A stretch of DNA of 64,000 nucleotides. Source: Shewanella oneidensis MR-1 (lineage in GTDB: Bacteria; Pseudomonadota; Gammaproteobacteria; Enterobacterales; Shewanellaceae). The position numbers and the translations under genes are program-made. The stretch's first letter is position 1; each line of letters begins with the position of its first letter. The notes beneath the pieces were generated by a model, which saw only the letters and a program-made list of their open reading frames with translations, was not told the origin of the DNA and searched no databases. Positions 30,539 to 41,580 of this stretch are shown piece after piece. Where the stretch lies: assembly GCF_000146165.2 (NCBI RefSeq), contig NC_004347.2, positions 1,178,001 to 1,242,000 on the forward strand, written 5' to 3'.

Positions 30539-31586
30539 GTTGTTGCTTCAGTTGTTGGCTAAATTGATATACAGCCATTGAATACAAAGGACTACGATTG
30601 TAACGGGTGATCACATAAAAGTTATTTAACCCTAGCCAGTAATCTTTGCTACCCACTTGTTCAAGTTCGATAAGCATGGCTTTTTGTGAGGCATCCACAT
30701 CTCTAGCATTGGTCAGTGATAAAGTCGGTGAGAGGATATCTGAGACCTTGTAATGCAACTTTTCACCTGCCCACACTTTAGCCTTAGGTGCATTGGCACT
30801 GCGATTGACTAAAGGTAAGGCTACCGGTGCATTCAATTGCCAACCATGTTCATGGAAGTAATTGGCAACACTGCCAATGGCATCATCAGGGCTTTTGAGT
30901 AAATCACGATTACCGCTGCCATCAAAATCTACGGCATAGTGGCGGTAGCTTGAAGGAATAAACTGCCCGAAACCCATTGCGCCAGCGTAGGAGCCTTTGA
31001 GGCTATCGATATCTAAATGTTCCTCTTTAACCAGTTTCATTAACTCGCCAAATTCCTTGCGGAAAAAGGTGGCTCTCGGCTCGTAATAAAACCCTAAGGT
31101 ATAGAGTGCATCAATAACTGGGTAATTACCTGTGTATTGCCCATAAAAAGTTTCAATACCGATAATGGCGACAATAATTTGCGGCTCAACTTGGTAATTT
31201 GACGCGGCTTTAGCGATTGCTTTTTCGTGTTTTTTCCAGAAGGCCAGCCCCGCGTCGAGACGTTTTTCGGTTAAGAAAATCGGGTAATACTTATGCCAAG
31301 GTTTGGCTTCCCAAGGGCGAGAAATCGCATCAATTACCGCTTGATTGTATTTGGCTTTGGCAAGAAAGGTTTCGACTTCTGCCTTCGTAAAGCCTTGTGC
31401 CATTTGCGTTTTAATAAACTCAGCCTTTAAGGCTTCGGGTAACACGGGCGTTGGTGCTGGCGTTGTCACGGCGACACTTATTGGCTGCGTAGTGTTAACG
31501 GGATCGTTAGCCGTTGAACAGCCAATAAGGTATGAACTGAGGCAAAGCACTGCCAATGGAGCTAAATAAGCTCGGAGAATAGGCAT
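30522..31586 (-). CDS. mltB: Membrane-bound lytic murein transglycosylase B
   Basis: A lipoprotein (LSSYLIGCSTAND) of 354 aa that cleaves peptidoglycan to anhydro-muropeptides. The catalytic Glu lies in IIGIETFYGQYTGNYPVIDAL, and the family block GAMGFGQFIPSSYRHYAVDFDGSG is intact. It is placed directly after rodA, as in many gammaproteobacteria, tying elongation synthesis to cleavage. Confidence 0.95.
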   Translation of the reverse strand: MPILRAYLAPLAVLCLSSYLIGCSTANDPVNTTQPISVAVTTPAPTPVLPEALKAEFIKTQMAQGFTKAEVETFLAKAKYNQAVIDAISRPWEAKPWHKYYPIFLTEKRLDAGLAFWKKHEKAIAKAASNYQVEPQIIVAIIGIETFYGQYTGNYPVIDALYTLGFYYEPRATFFRKEFGELMKLVKEEHLDIDSLKGSYAGAMGFGQFIPSSYRHYAVDFDGSGNRDLLKSPDDAIGSVANYFHEHGWQLNAPVALPLVNRSANAPKAKVWAGEKLHYKVSDILSPTLSLTNARDVDASQKAMLIELEQVGSKDYWLGLNNFYVITRYNRSPLYSMAVYQFSQQLKQQHDAKK

Positions 31587-31602
31587 TAAAAAGTCCCTAA
31601 AA

Positions 31603-32706
31603 TTATCTATCTACAAAACGTCTATGGGTATGAATGCTCATCAGAATGCCAAATCCTGTCATCAATGTCAGCATTGAGGTGCCGCCATAGCTGACAAGGG
31701 GCAAAGGCACGCCTACCACAGGCAGAATACCTGAAACCATGCCAATGTTCACAAAAACATAAACGAAGAAAGTCAATGTGATACTGCCTGCAAGTAATCG
31801 TGCAAAGCTCGTTTGGGCGTTGGAGGCAATCACTAAGCCACGTCCAATGATGTAAAGATACATTAGGAGCAGGATAATGCTGCCAATCAGGCCAAACTCT
31901 TCGCCGATCACCGCAAAGATAAAGTCAGTATGACGCTCGGGGATAAATTCTAACTGGGATTGGGTGCCATCGAGCCATCCTTTACCCCAAAGACCGCCTG
32001 AGCCGATGGCGATTTTTGACTGGATAATATGATAACCCGCACCGAGGGGATCTTGCTCTGGATCGAGCAGGGTTAACACTCGAGTCCTTTGGTAATCGTG
32101 CATCAAGAAGTACCAGAGAATGGGCAAAAACGCCAATACGGCGGCAATAAAGCCGCCGACAATCGCCCAGCTCATCCCTGATAAAAACAGCACGAAAATA
32201 CCCGATGCCGCAACCAAAATTGAGGTGCCGAGATCGGGTTGTTTAGCAATTAACAGTGTGGGTATCAGCAGAATAACGCCCGCGCCCGCCAAATAACGTT
32301 TTTTAGGGGGCAAAGGGAACTTACTGATATACCAAGCCATAGTGATGGGGAAGGCGAGTTTAATTAGCTCTGATGGCTGAAACTCCATAAAACCTAAGTT
32401 TAACCAGCGCTGCGCACCTTTATTGATTTCCCCAAAAAAGTGTACCGCCAGCAGAAGGACTACCCCTGCAAGGTAAATCGGCAGTGCCCAACGTTTTAGT
32501 GCTTCAGGATTGATTTGTGCCATCGTAAACATGACGCATATGGATAAAAACATCCTAAACAGTTGTCTTTCCATCATGCCAAGGTCTTCACCACTGGCGG
32601 AATAGATGACGAAGAGGCCAAAGCCCATGACGGCAAGGAGGCCGAGTAGTAAGGGCAAGTCGATATGTAATCGTTGCCAGATATTTTGACGTTGATGGGC
32701 ACTCAT
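31603..32706 (-). CDS. rodA: Peptidoglycan glycosyltransferase RodA (SEDS)
   Basis: Polytopic SEDS polymerase of the elongasome, 367 aa from ATG 32706, with about ten membrane segments. Conserved blocks include [11 protein letters not shown] (catalytic Asp region), [39 protein letters not shown] and [11 protein letters not shown]. The start codon overlaps the mrdA stop (ATGA), so RodA and its partner PBP2 are coupled. An in-frame upstream ATG at 32721 lies within mrdA and is less likely. Confidence 0.97.
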   Translation of the reverse strand: MSAHQRQNIWQRLHIDLPLLLGLLAVMGFGLFVIYSASGEDLGMMERQLFRMFLSICVMFTMAQINPEALKRWALPIYLAGVVLLLAVHFFGEINKGAQRWLNLGFMEFQPSELIKLAFPITMAWYISKFPLPPKKRYLAGAGVILLIPTLLIAKQPDLGTSILVAASGIFVLFLSGMSWAIVGGFIAAVLAFLPILWYFLMHDYQRTRVLTLLDPEQDPLGAGYHIIQSKIAIGSGGLWGKGWLDGTQSQLEFIPERHTDFIFAVIGEEFGLIGSIILLLMYLYIIGRGLVIASNAQTSFARLLAGSITLTFFVYVFVNIGMVSGILPVVGVPLPLVSYGGTSMLTLMTGFGILMSIHTHRRFVDR

Positions 32707-34559
32707 GGCGTTGGTTTCCAAGTGTCTCTGAGCATATATTCATCGAGCATGGCGCGGGCCACAGGGCCTGCGTTTGCCCCACCCCAACCGGCGTTTTCCA
32801 TTACCACAGCCAGCACGATTTTTGGATTTTCAAAGGGCGCATAGGCGACAACGAGGGCGTTATCGCGGAAATGCTCGGCAATTTTGTTAGCATCGTATTT
32901 GGTGTTTTCTGCGACACCAATTACCTGCGCCGTACCGGTTTTCATCGCCGCCGTATAGCTTGCGTCGGTGAAGCGGGATTTATGGGCGGTTTGGCGCATG
33001 GCTTCGTTGATGATTTTCCAGTTACGCGGATTTTTAAGCTCAATTGGCGGTAACTCGTTAATTGGCGAATCAATTTTCGCTGTATTATCTTTGATTGACT
33101 TTAACAAATGCGGCGGAAAACGACGGCCATTATTGGCGAGAATGGCTGTTGCACTGGCAAGTTGCAATGGTGTTGCTGTCCAGTAACCTTGGCCAATACC
33201 GACTGAAATCGTGTCGCCAATATACCAAGCTTGGTTGTACTTTAAGCGTTTCCATTCCTTTGAAGGCATGTTGCCCGTCGACTCTTCGAAAATGTCGACA
33301 CCGGTATTTTGGCCAAAGCCAAATTGCTCCATAAAACGAGCGATAGGGTCGACACCGATTTTGTAAGCCAATTCATAGAAGTAGGTATCGCAGGATTCTA
33401 CGATAGCACTGTAGACGTTTACCCAGCCATGGCCCCAACGTTTCCAGTCGCGGTATTTACGCTCAACGCCGGGAATTTGCCAAAAGCCAGGGTCCCAAAT
33501 GCGGGTGTGTTCAGTTACGGCTTTTTCATCCAGTCCCAGTAGGGCAATAATGGGTTTGACCGTTGATGCGGGCGCATATTGGCCTTGGGTAGCACGGTTA
33601 ATCAGCGGCCGCGATTTATCGTTTAGTAAATCACTGTAATCTTTGCGGTTAATCCCTTGAACAAACTGATTGGGATCGTAACTAGGGCTGGATACTAAGG
33701 CTAAAATCCCGCCATCCCTTGGATCGATAGCAACAATAGAACCTTTATGCCCTTGGAGTAATTCCACGGCTTTTTGCTGCAATTGCAAATCGAGGGTGAG
33801 GTAAATATCTTGTCCCGGCTCTGGTGGCACAATTTTAAGGGTGCGGATAGTTCGGCCGCGGTTGTTCACTTCTTCCTCTAGGTGGCCAGGCGTACCGTGC
33901 AAGAGTGATTCATAAAATTTTTCAATGCCTTGCTTACCAATATCTTTAGTAGCGGCATAGTTTTTCCACTGATCGTTGCGCTCTAATTGGGCGCGATCTC
34001 GGGTGTTGATTTTGCCCACATAACCCAACACATGGGTGAGCTGACTGACATAGGGATAGTTACGTTTTAAACCCGCTTCGACGGTGATCCCTGGAAAACG
34101 ATGTTGGTTCACGCTAAAAATAGCGACCTGTTCTTCGGTCAGCTGATTTTTTAGGGTTAAGGGCTTAAAGCGGCGGTGAAACTTTAATGCTTCGGTAAAG
34201 TTTTCACGCTCGTCGGGGCTGATCTCAATTAACTTACCCAATTCGTCCAAGGTTTCAGACATATTGGCAATTTTCTCAGGCACCAAATCGAGGGAATAAA
34301 AGGGTTGGTTCTCGGCGAGCAGCACGCCGTTTCTATCATAAATCAAGCCACGACTAGGGGCGATGGGGACGACCCGAATACGGTTGTCATTCGATCGTGT
34401 TGCGTAATCTTTATAGGATTCAACCTGAAGATGATAAAGATTGGTCACCAACATGCTAAGAAGGGCGACAACACAAAAAAAAGTGAACAGCGCACGGCGC
34501 TTAAATAGTGACGCCTCTGCGGCGTGGTCGTGCATGGTTATCCGCTTTTTTGGCGACAC
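32703..34559 (-). CDS. mrdA: Penicillin-binding protein 2 (elongasome transpeptidase)
   Basis: Class B PBP of 618 aa. One N-terminal membrane anchor ([22 protein letters not shown]) is followed by a pedestal domain (about 60-230) and a transpeptidase domain with the SxxK motif in [15 protein letters not shown] ([11 protein letters not shown]) and KTGTAQV. It works with RodA in lateral wall growth and is the mecillinam target in E. coli. The start is a GTG at 34559 with GGAG nine bases upstream; an in-frame ATG at 34535 is the alternative. Confidence 0.97.
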   Translation of the reverse strand: MSPKKRITMHDHAAEASLFKRRALFTFFCVVALLSMLVTNLYHLQVESYKDYATRSNDNRIRVVPIAPSRGLIYDRNGVLLAENQPFYSLDLVPEKIANMSETLDELGKLIEISPDERENFTEALKFHRRFKPLTLKNQLTEEQVAIFSVNQHRFPGITVEAGLKRNYPYVSQLTHVLGYVGKINTRDRAQLERNDQWKNYAATKDIGKQGIEKFYESLLHGTPGHLEEEVNNRGRTIRTLKIVPPEPGQDIYLTLDLQLQQKAVELLQGHKGSIVAIDPRDGGILALVSSPSYDPNQFVQGINRKDYSDLLNDKSRPLINRATQGQYAPASTVKPIIALLGLDEKAVTEHTRIWDPGFWQIPGVERKYRDWKRWGHGWVNVYSAIVESCDTYFYELAYKIGVDPIARFMEQFGFGQNTGVDIFEESTGNMPSKEWKRLKYNQAWYIGDTISVGIGQGYWTATPLQLASATAILANNGRRFPPHLLKSIKDNTAKIDSPINELPPIELKNPRNWKIINEAMRQTAHKSRFTDASYTAAMKTGTAQVIGVAENTKYDANKIAEHFRDNALVVAYAPFENPKIVLAVVMENAGWGGANAGPVARAMLDEYMLRDTWKPTP

Positions 34560-34622
34560 TTAGGCTATCTCCAGCTGATCCCATCCGGGTGGTTGATGAC
34601 ACTCGTTAACATCAAGATCCCG

Positions 34623-35093
34623 CTATTCTCTGTGATAAGGGTGATTGGTGTTCACGCTCCACGCGCGGTATAAGCTTTCGGCGACCACAATCCGCACGAG
34701 CGGATGGGGCAGGGTCAATGCCGAGAGGCACCAACTCTGATGGGCGGCTTCTTTACAAGCGGGGGCTAAACCTTCGGGGCCGCCAACCAGCAAGCTCACA
34801 TCGCGGCCATCGAGTTGCCACTTATTCATGGCGCTCGCGAGTTCTGGGGTTGTCCAGTTTTTGCCGGGAAGATCTAAGGTGACAATGTGATTGCCCTTAG
34901 GGATCGCCGCTAACATTTGCTCGCCTTCCTTTTGTAGGATGCGCACTATGTCAGCATTTTTTCCGCGTTTGCCTGCAGGGATTTCGATAAGTTCCAGCGC
35001 CATATCCCGAGGAAAGCGGCGTTGGTACTCTTCAAAGCCGCGGGTGACCCAATCGGGCATCCGTGTCCCCACTGCGATAAGTTGCAACTTCAT
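34623..35093 (-). CDS. rlmH: 23S rRNA pseudouridine-1915 N3-methyltransferase
   Basis: SPOUT methyltransferase, 156 aa (E. coli 155), acting on assembled 70S ribosomes. The SAM-binding knot motifs [11 protein letters not shown] and [23 protein letters not shown] are complete, as is the C-terminal NHPYHRE. Its ATG shares one base with the rsfS stop codon (TAATG). Confidence 0.97.
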   Translation of the reverse strand: MKLQLIAVGTRMPDWVTRGFEEYQRRFPRDMALELIEIPAGKRGKNADIVRILQKEGEQMLAAIPKGNHIVTLDLPGKNWTTPELASAMNKWQLDGRDVSLLVGGPEGLAPACKEAAHQSWCLSALTLPHPLVRIVVAESLYRAWSVNTNHPYHRE

Positions 35094-35422
35094 TAGGCTT
35101 GCTTTTCTGACCAGAGCTTTTCAAGCTGGTAGAAATCACGGGTTTGATCTTGCATAACATGCAGGATCACGTTGCCCATATCCACCAATACCCATTCGCT
35201 GCTGTCGCGGCCTTCGATACCGATTGGCGGAATGCCTGCGGCTTTCGCTTCGATCACGAGGTTTTCGGCGATAGCTTTAACATGGGTTTTAGATGTACCA
35301 GAGCAAATCACCATATAGTCGGTGATGTTAGATTGGTTGCTGACATCGATTACCACGACGTCACGGGCTTTTAAATCGTCGATTTTATCGACCACAAACT
35401 GCTTTAATTCGGCGCTCTGCAC
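35093..35422 (-). CDS. rsfS: Ribosomal silencing factor RsfS
   Basis: Binds L14 and blocks subunit joining in stationary phase, 109 aa from the GTG at 35422. I prefer this GTG because TGAGGT lies eight bases upstream and the N-terminus then matches E. coli ([26 protein letters not shown]). The ATG at 35437 that extends the frame has no ribosome site. Conserved [10 protein letters not shown] and [18 protein letters not shown] are present. It leads directly into rlmH. Confidence 0.94.
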   Translation of the reverse strand: MQSAELKQFVVDKIDDLKARDVVVIDVSNQSNITDYMVICSGTSKTHVKAIAENLVIEAKAAGIPPIGIEGRDSSEWVLVDMGNVILHVMQDQTRDFYQLEKLWSEKQA

Positions 35423-35529
35423 GCTGATGTACCTCATTCATTTTAAATAGCGCGCTAGTATATCAGTCTTAAGCGGTGGAATACATTGGCTTAGTGGCCG
35501 AGATTGCCAAAACTGGCACAAAAAATCGC

Positions 35530-36168
35530 CTAAGAAAAATAAAGCCGTTGTTTTTGAATGTAATTTAAAGTGACCGGTAGGAGGGTGTCCCGTGGAATTT
35601 CCCCCATTGCCAATTGTGAGCGGATTTGGGTTGAAGAAATATTCTGCGGGCTGATGTCGACGGTAAAGATGTGCCCATGTTGAGGGTGGCTTGAGATGCT
35701 TAAGGCGTCAATCGAAGCGTGACGAGCACTCAGTTCATGCTGCATACGGCTCTCTGCAGCTAAATGCCAGCCTGGACGCTGACAAACCACAAGATTGGCA
35801 AATTCAAACAGTTGTTGCCATTTATGCCAGCTTTGCAGCTGAATAAAGGAATCCATGCCCATGATAAAAAACAGTTCGTCATCGGGATAAAGCCGACTTA
35901 ACTGTTTAAGGGTGACGACGGTATAGGATGGGCTGTCGCGTTTAGCTTCGATGTCACAGAGCTCAAAGCCGGGTAAACTTGTACATACCTGCGCCACCAT
36001 TTCAAGCCGCTGCTCAGTGGTCGAGTGGGTGGTGTTTTTGTGCGGCGGAATATGATTGGGCATTAGCAGGATTTTATCCAGCTTGAGACTCGCTTTGACT
36101 TCCATCGCGGGGCGAATATGGCCGTAATGTATGGGATCAAAGGTGCCACCTAAAATTCCGATACGCAT
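35530..36168 (-). CDS. nadD: Nicotinate-nucleotide adenylyltransferase
   Basis: Forms deamido-NAD from nicotinate mononucleotide and ATP, 212 aa. The nucleotidyltransferase motifs [11 protein letters not shown] and SSTQIRSQL are both intact, with the FFIMGMDSF substrate loop between. The ATG at 36168 gives the standard MRIGILGG start; a GTG two codons upstream at 36174 is also possible with AAGG four bases before it. It is 12 bases after the holA stop. Confidence 0.96.
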
Positions 36169-36180
36169 TAACACGCTGCC

Positions 36181-37212
36181 TTAATCTAAGTTGATATGGG
36201 CTAGATGACTGTGGGCTTTAGGATCGAATAATAAGCACAGATGACTGAGCCCTGTCCAATCTTCATGGCCTAATTGCTTTAAGTTCAATTCTAGCTTGGA
36301 CGCAAAGGCGAGCATATGTTCGATTTGTGCAAGGCTTAAGCGCTGCAAGGCAGTTTGGTACAGCGGTTTGCGCTTATCCCAAATTCGATGCTTACCAAAA
36401 AGGCTATTGAGCGGCGAACCTTGCGCCTGTTCACTCTTTAGGCTGAGTAGTAATTGCAGCTCTTTAAATAAAGCCCAAAGTAAAATCGGCATGGCCGTGC
36501 CTTCACCGTTAAGCTGGGCAAGCATATGTTGGGCACTGTCTTGACGATTATTCAGCAGTGCATCGGTGAGTTGAAACACGGTAAAGCGGGACTGATCTTC
36601 AAAGTAGTGGCTTAACTCGTCAGCACCGATAGGCTTGCTTGGACTTAACAGTTGTAGCAACTGCATGGCTTGATCGGCGGCGAGTAAATTCCCTTCGTAG
36701 AGGGAGTACAACATGGCGCGCGCATCGGGCTGTAAATTAAGCTTAAAATGCGCGATACGAGAGTCGAGCCAACGTCTGAATTGGTCGCCTTCTGGCGTAG
36801 TGCAGGGTAAATAAATTCCTAAGCTGTCCAGCGTTTTGAACCATTTACTGTTGGTTTGCTCGCTGGCCAGTTTTGGGCCTTCGAGGATCAGCAGTACATC
36901 TGGACTGGGGGTTTGCAGCAAAGATTGCAGCGCCGCAGAGCCGTCGGCTCCAGGCTTGGCGCTCGGCAAGGTAAGCTCAATAATGCGCCGGCTGGAAAAC
37001 AGGCTCATGGCCTGCCATTCCTGAGTTAAGTCGCCCCAATTAAAACCGGTTTCTTGAATTAATTGGACGCGCTCTTCAAAGCCTTGGCGTTTTGCTGCTT
37101 GGCGGATCTGATCCTTGGAGGTTTCGAGCAACCAAGGATCATCACCAAAAATTAGATAACAAGCGTGAAGCGGATTGAGGTGGCGGGAGAGTTGATCTGG
37201 ATAAACACGCAT
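36181..37212 (-). CDS. holA: DNA polymerase III delta subunit
   Basis: Clamp-loader wrench subunit that opens the beta clamp, 343 aa (E. coli 343). Features are the N-terminal MRVYPDQLSRHLN and YLIFGDDPWLLETSKDQIR, a SLFSSRRIIEL clamp-interaction region and a C-terminal helical collar domain. It lies between lptE and nadD as in E. coli. Confidence 0.95.
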   Translation of the reverse strand: MRVYPDQLSRHLNPLHACYLIFGDDPWLLETSKDQIRQAAKRQGFEERVQLIQETGFNWGDLTQEWQAMSLFSSRRIIELTLPSAKPGADGSAALQSLLQTPSPDVLLILEGPKLASEQTNSKWFKTLDSLGIYLPCTTPEGDQFRRWLDSRIAHFKLNLQPDARAMLYSLYEGNLLAADQAMQLLQLLSPSKPIGADELSHYFEDQSRFTVFQLTDALLNNRQDSAQHMLAQLNGEGTAMPILLWALFKELQLLLSLKSEQAQGSPLNSLFGKHRIWDKRKPLYQTALQRLSLAQIEHMLAFASKLELNLKQLGHEDWTGLSHLCLLFDPKAHSHLAHINLD

Positions 37213-37264
37213 TTAAGCAACTCTCCACATGTTATAGCAGTGCCACATTAATTTGGGCCCTGCA

Positions 37265-37759
37265 TTAATTAACCTCTGTGCTGGCCATGGATTGCAAAAT
37301 CCTATCGGCCGCTTGAATACGCATTTCTTTGACTAACAGTTCCATCTCACGGCTTTTCGCCAGTGCGGTGCGAGGATCGTCTAAGTAATCGCGGCGAATC
37401 TCAATCTTGAAAGGCTGCGCCTCTTTGCCCGGCAGAGCCACAGCAAACTCGACGAAATAGATAAGCTCATACTCGGCCACATTGCCCGTAGGGTAAAGCG
37501 ACAGGGTAGAGCGCTCTAAGGAGTCGGTGATAAGCCTTAACACTGGCACATCATTGGCGGCATCGACAATCTTGACGTTGTTCAAACGTAACCGCTCACG
37601 CACCAAACGGGTGAGTTCGCTATATTCATCCGAACTGCTCAAACTGAGTTGATTGAGCTGTTCAGGGATTTGGTAGCTACGTTGAAGCTTAAAACCGCAA
37701 CCTGCGCTGGTCATAATGACCAGCGTCATGATTGCGAAAGCTAAGCGTTTAATTAGCAT
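37265..37759 (-). CDS. lptE: LPS-assembly lipoprotein LptE
   Basis: Outer-membrane lipoprotein of 164 aa that plugs LptD and helps deliver lipopolysaccharide. It has a signal peptide with lipobox MTSAGCGFKL and the family segments GFKLQRSYQIPEQLNQLSLSS and SLYPTGNVAEYELIYFVEFAV. Location between leuS and holA is the conserved position (rlpB in older E. coli maps). Confidence 0.93.
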   Translation of the reverse strand: MLIKRLAFAIMTLVIMTSAGCGFKLQRSYQIPEQLNQLSLSSSDEYSELTRLVRERLRLNNVKIVDAANDVPVLRLITDSLERSTLSLYPTGNVAEYELIYFVEFAVALPGKEAQPFKIEIRRDYLDDPRTALAKSREMELLVKEMRIQAADRILQSMASTEVN

Positions 37760-37818
37760 AAGTTTTCGCGATTTCCTGTTTGTCGTATGGACAGCATCTG
37801 TTTATCAGATCAACGATG

Positions 37819-40398
37819 TTAGTTGGCTACGATGCTGAGCAGTTTACCGGGTACATAGATAACTTTACGGACAGTCACGCCATCTAAGTACTTGATGACT
37901 TGCTCGTCCGCCATGCCCAGTGCTTCAACTGATGCTTGGTCTGCATCGGCAGCGACTGTGATCTTAGCGCGCACTTTACCGTTCACTTGCACCACGATCA
38001 GTTTACTGTCTTCCACCAAGGCTGATTCATCAACAACTGGCCATTGGCTATCTTCGATGCTGTTGGTATTGCCAAGCTCATTCCACAGAGTAAAGCTCAC
38101 GTGTGGAATGATGGGGTACAGCAAACGCACTACCGCAGATAAGGCTTCGCCGATGATGGCTCGGTCTTGACCTGTGGTTTGCGGGGCTTTTTGCAGGTGG
38201 TTCATCAGTTCCATCACCGCGGCAACCGCAGTGTTGAACATCTGACGACGGCCGATATCATCGGTCACTTTAGCAATGGTTTTGTGAACTTCACGGCGAA
38301 GCGCTTTTTGCTCGCTTGTTAACTTGCTAACGTCTAACGCTTCGCTGTTGTCTTGAGCCACATATTCACTGGCCAGTTTCCACAGACGTTTGATAAAACG
38401 GTGCGCACCTTCAACGCCAGACTCTTGCCATTCTAGGGTTAATTCTGGTGGTGAGGCGAACATCATAAACAAACGAACTGTGTCTGCACCGTATTTCTCA
38501 ACCATCACTTGTGGGTCGATACCGTTGTTTTTCGACTTAGACATTTTGCACATGCCGGTGTAAACCAGCTCGTTACCGTCTTTGTCGATAGCTTTAGTAA
38601 TACGGCCCTTGTCGTCTTTTTCGGTGGTCGCTACATCAAGCGGAGACACCCACACACGGGCACCTTTATCGTTGGTGTAGTAGAAGGCATCGGCCAACAC
38701 CATACCCTGAGTCAGCAGTTGTTTGGCTGGCTCATTGGTGTTGACTAGACCTGCATCGCGTAGCAACTTGTGGAAGAAGCGGAAGTAAAGCAAGTGCATA
38801 CAGGCATGTTCGATACCACCAATGTACTGATCCACTGGTAACCAGTAGTTAGCCTTGGTTGGGTCTAGCATTTGCTCTGCTTGCGGGCTGCAATAACGAG
38901 CATAATACCAAGAAGACTCCATAAAGGTATCGAAGGTATCGGTTTCGCGCAGCGCGTCTTGACCGTTAACTTGGGTTTTCGCCCATTCTTTATCGGCCTT
39001 GATTGGGCTTTGGATCCCGTCCATCACTACATCTTCTGGCAGAATGACTGGCAGTTGATCTTCTGGTGTTGGAATAACAGTACCGTCGGCTAAGGTCACC
39101 ATAGGAATTGGCGCGCCCCAGTAACGTTGACGTGATACACCCCAGTCGCGTAGACGGTAGTTCACTTGGCGTTTGCCTTTACCTTCAGCAACCAGTTTGT
39201 TGGCGATGACATTAAAGGCGCCGTCAAAGTCTAAACCGTCGAACTCGCCAGAGTTAAACAGAATGCCTTTTTCGGTGTATGCCGCTTCGCTGATATCCAA
39301 GTCACCTTCCGCGGGTTTAATCACCGCTTCGATTGGCAGATGGTACTTTTTCGCAAATTCATAATCGCGCTGGTCGTGGCCTGGTACTGACATCACAGCG
39401 CCAGTGCCATAGTTCATCAGCACAAAATTCGCCGCCCAAATTGGCACTTGTTTACCTGTGATAGGGTGAATGGCGTAAAGGCCTGTTGCGACGCCACGTT
39501 TTTCCATGGTCGCGAGTTCGGCTTCTGATGTTGTGCTGTTTTTGCACTCATCGATAAAGGCGGCAAGCTCTGGATTGGTTTGCGCGGCGATTTCAGCTAA
39601 TGGATGACCTGCGGCAATCGCTACATAGGTTACGCCCATTAACGTATCAGGACGGGTGGTATAAATATCGAATGACTTATCGCTACCTGCAACACCGAAG
39701 GTCATTTCGACGCCTTCGCTGCGACCAATCCAGTTGCGCTGCATAGTCTTAACTTGCTCAGGCCAGCCGTCTAAGGTGTCGATATCGTTTAACAGTTCTT
39801 CGGCGTAGGCGGTGATTTTAATAAACCACTGTGGGATTTCTTTTTGTTCCACAGGGGTATCACAACGCCAGCAGCAACCGTCTTGTACCTGCTCGTTAGC
39901 CAGTACAGTTTCATCGTTAGGACACCAGTTTACAGAAGCTGTCTTCTTGTAAACTAAACCTTTTTCGTAAAGTTTAGTGAAGAACCATTGTTCCCAGCGA
40001 TAGTATTCTGGGGTACAAGTCGCGATTTCACGGCTCCAGTCATAGCCAAAACCCAACAGTTTTAGCTGGTTTTTCATGTACTCAATATTTTGATAAGTCC
40101 ATGGCGCGGGAGCGGTTTTATTGTTAATCGCGGCGTTTTCTGCAGGCAAACCGAAAGAGTCCCAACCGATAGGCTGTAGCACGTTTTTGCCTTGAAGACG
40201 CTGGAAGCGTGCAACTACATCACCTATGGTATAGTTGCGAACATGTCCCATGTGGAGTCGTCCTGAAGGATACGGGAACATCGAAAGGCAATAAAACTTT
40301 TCTTTGTTCTGATCTTCAGTGACTTCAAAGGTTTTGGTGTCGTGCCAGTGCTTTTGCACTAAGGCTTCAATTTCTGAGGGATTATATTGCTCTTGCAT
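37819..40398 (-). CDS. leuS: Leucyl-tRNA synthetase
   Basis: Class I synthetase, 859 aa (E. coli 860). The HIGH-type motif is in [16 protein letters not shown], the KMSKS motif is in [12 protein letters not shown], and the inserted CP1 editing domain (about 220-420) includes [21 protein letters not shown] zinc-type CCWRCDTP patch is visible near residue 175. The ATG at 40398 is chosen over an adjacent GTG. It is the promoter-proximal gene of the - strand lptE-holA-nadD series and diverges from ybeL. Confidence 0.98.
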   Translation of the reverse strand: MQEQYNPSEIEALVQKHWHDTKTFEVTEDQNKEKFYCLSMFPYPSGRLHMGHVRNYTIGDVVARFQRLQGKNVLQPIGWDSFGLPAENAAINNKTAPAPWTYQNIEYMKNQLKLLGFGYDWSREIATCTPEYYRWEQWFFTKLYEKGLVYKKTASVNWCPNDETVLANEQVQDGCCWRCDTPVEQKEIPQWFIKITAYAEELLNDIDTLDGWPEQVKTMQRNWIGRSEGVEMTFGVAGSDKSFDIYTTRPDTLMGVTYVAIAAGHPLAEIAAQTNPELAAFIDECKNSTTSEAELATMEKRGVATGLYAIHPITGKQVPIWAANFVLMNYGTGAVMSVPGHDQRDYEFAKKYHLPIEAVIKPAEGDLDISEAAYTEKGILFNSGEFDGLDFDGAFNVIANKLVAEGKGKRQVNYRLRDWGVSRQRYWGAPIPMVTLADGTVIPTPEDQLPVILPEDVVMDGIQSPIKADKEWAKTQVNGQDALRETDTFDTFMESSWYYARYCSPQAEQMLDPTKANYWLPVDQYIGGIEHACMHLLYFRFFHKLLRDAGLVNTNEPAKQLLTQGMVLADAFYYTNDKGARVWVSPLDVATTEKDDKGRITKAIDKDGNELVYTGMCKMSKSKNNGIDPQVMVEKYGADTVRLFMMFASPPELTLEWQESGVEGAHRFIKRLWKLASEYVAQDNSEALDVSKLTSEQKALRREVHKTIAKVTDDIGRRQMFNTAVAAVMELMNHLQKAPQTTGQDRAIIGEALSAVVRLLYPIIPHVSFTLWNELGNTNSIEDSQWPVVDESALVEDSKLIVVQVNGKVRAKITVAADADQASVEALGMADEQVIKYLDGVTVRKVIYVPGKLLSIVAN

Positions 40399-40519
40399 CA
40401 CGCTATTTCCGGCAGTGCCGCCTATTTATTTGATCTAACGCCATATCGACGCGAATAAGATCTGCATAGAATAAACTAGAAGCGATGCATTAAAAAGGTT
40501 CTATGAAGGAGTATTGGTT

Positions 40520-41020
40520 ATGAATGATAGAAGTAGTGCGCTACTAGGACTGTATCAAGCCTTAATTAACGAAGTGAAAGCGCAATTTGCGGAAGATAAC
40601 TCGCTGACTGCAAAGAATTTATTTAAGTCTGTCACTCAAGGTAAGGAGTTTTTACGCCTTAAAGAACAAGCGGGAGAAGATGAGCTTGCGTTAGTGGAAC
40701 AATTTTTAAAGCGAGATATTGTCAGTTTTCTACGAGAGCAAAATGCCGATAGCTTAAGCCACAGCCCCACCTTGATTACCTTGGAGAATACGCTCTGGCA
40801 TTGGCTCAGTGAAATCACTGACCGTAGCCAAGTGGAGTGGCACGAGTTGACGCAAGATTTTAAACACCATGGCTATTATCAGAGCGGTGATATCGTCAGC
40901 CAAGGGATTATGGTGTGCACCAACTGCGGCCATGAAATGAGCATTGAGTTTCCCGGTGTCATCCCTGATTGCCCCGAATGTGACCATGAAGAATTTACCC
41001 GTGAGGCATTGACGCCTTAA
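40520..41020 (+). CDS. ybeL: YbeL-type zinc-ribbon protein (DUF1451)
   Basis: A 166-aa protein with an N-terminal helical region and a C-terminal zinc ribbon, CTNCGHEM...CPECDHEEF. It matches E. coli YbeL in layout and in its divergent position next to leuS. The function is unknown. GAAGGAG lies eight bases before the ATG at 40520; a TTG two codons earlier is less likely. Confidence 0.9.
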   Translation: MNDRSSALLGLYQALINEVKAQFAEDNSLTAKNLFKSVTQGKEFLRLKEQAGEDELALVEQFLKRDIVSFLREQNADSLSHSPTLITLENTLWHWLSEITDRSQVEWHELTQDFKHHGYYQSGDIVSQGIMVCTNCGHEMSIEFPGVIPDCPECDHEEFTREALTP

Positions 41021-41038
41021 CTTTGGGTTTGCGCCAGA

Positions 41039-41071
41039 GATAAAAAACGACGCTAAGCGTCGTTTTTTATC
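41039..41071. terminator. Bidirectional terminator between ybeL and the pilin-like gene
   Basis: ATAAAAAACGACGCT/AGCGTCGTTTTTTAT, a long perfect dyad with T-runs on both strands. Confidence 0.9.
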
Positions 41072-41077
41072 GGCATA

Positions 41078-41569
41078 TCAACAACCTTGAGCATTGATAT
41101 CGTAACGTGGTGGTGTATTCGCGTCCGATGCTTGGGTATAGCGAAAATAACATTGGTCATCGTTGACTAGGGTATTGCCATTCAAATCGTAGCCAATATA
41201 CGTAATATCAATCCCTTGATACTGGATCTTAAGTTTATCGTCTTTGGCGATCCATTTTTCGATATCGGTATTATCTAAATAACCCCATTTGAGGCGGGTT
41301 TCGGCCACATTATCACCATCGAGGTCGACGTCAATAATATCATCTCGCCCAGCGACAGCTTGGCTCTGTAAGCTGGGCATTTGGGTTTTGGAATAGGCTA
41401 AGGTATTGGCTGTTTTTACACTGGCTTGGAGTTGCTGCAGACTTTTTTCCCGAGCCTCTTTACTCATACCGATAAATTTAGGTGCCGCGATAACGGCTAA
41501 AATTCCCAGCACGATGATAACTACCACGAGTTCGATTAAGGTAAAACCTTGAGTCTGTTTGTTATTCAT
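41078..41569 (-). CDS. Type IV pilin-like/pseudopilin protein
   Basis: A 163-aa protein with a class III (prepilin peptidase) signal: a short basic leader, then [25 protein letters not shown], with Gly before the cleavage site and Glu at position 5 of the mature form. The globular part has a [19 protein letters not shown] segment that could bind calcium and one late disulfide pair (QCYFRY...AQGC). It resembles MSHA-type or minor pilins. No assembly genes are nearby. It begins 11 bases after the lnt stop, so it probably rides on that operon. Confidence 0.88.
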   Translation of the reverse strand: MNNKQTQGFTLIELVVVIIVLGILAVIAAPKFIGMSKEAREKSLQQLQASVKTANTLAYSKTQMPSLQSQAVAGRDDIIDVDLDGDNVAETRLKWGYLDNTDIEKWIAKDDKLKIQYQGIDITYIGYDLNGNTLVNDDQCYFRYTQASDANTPPRYDINAQGC

Positions 41570-41580
41570 TTACTTAAACT

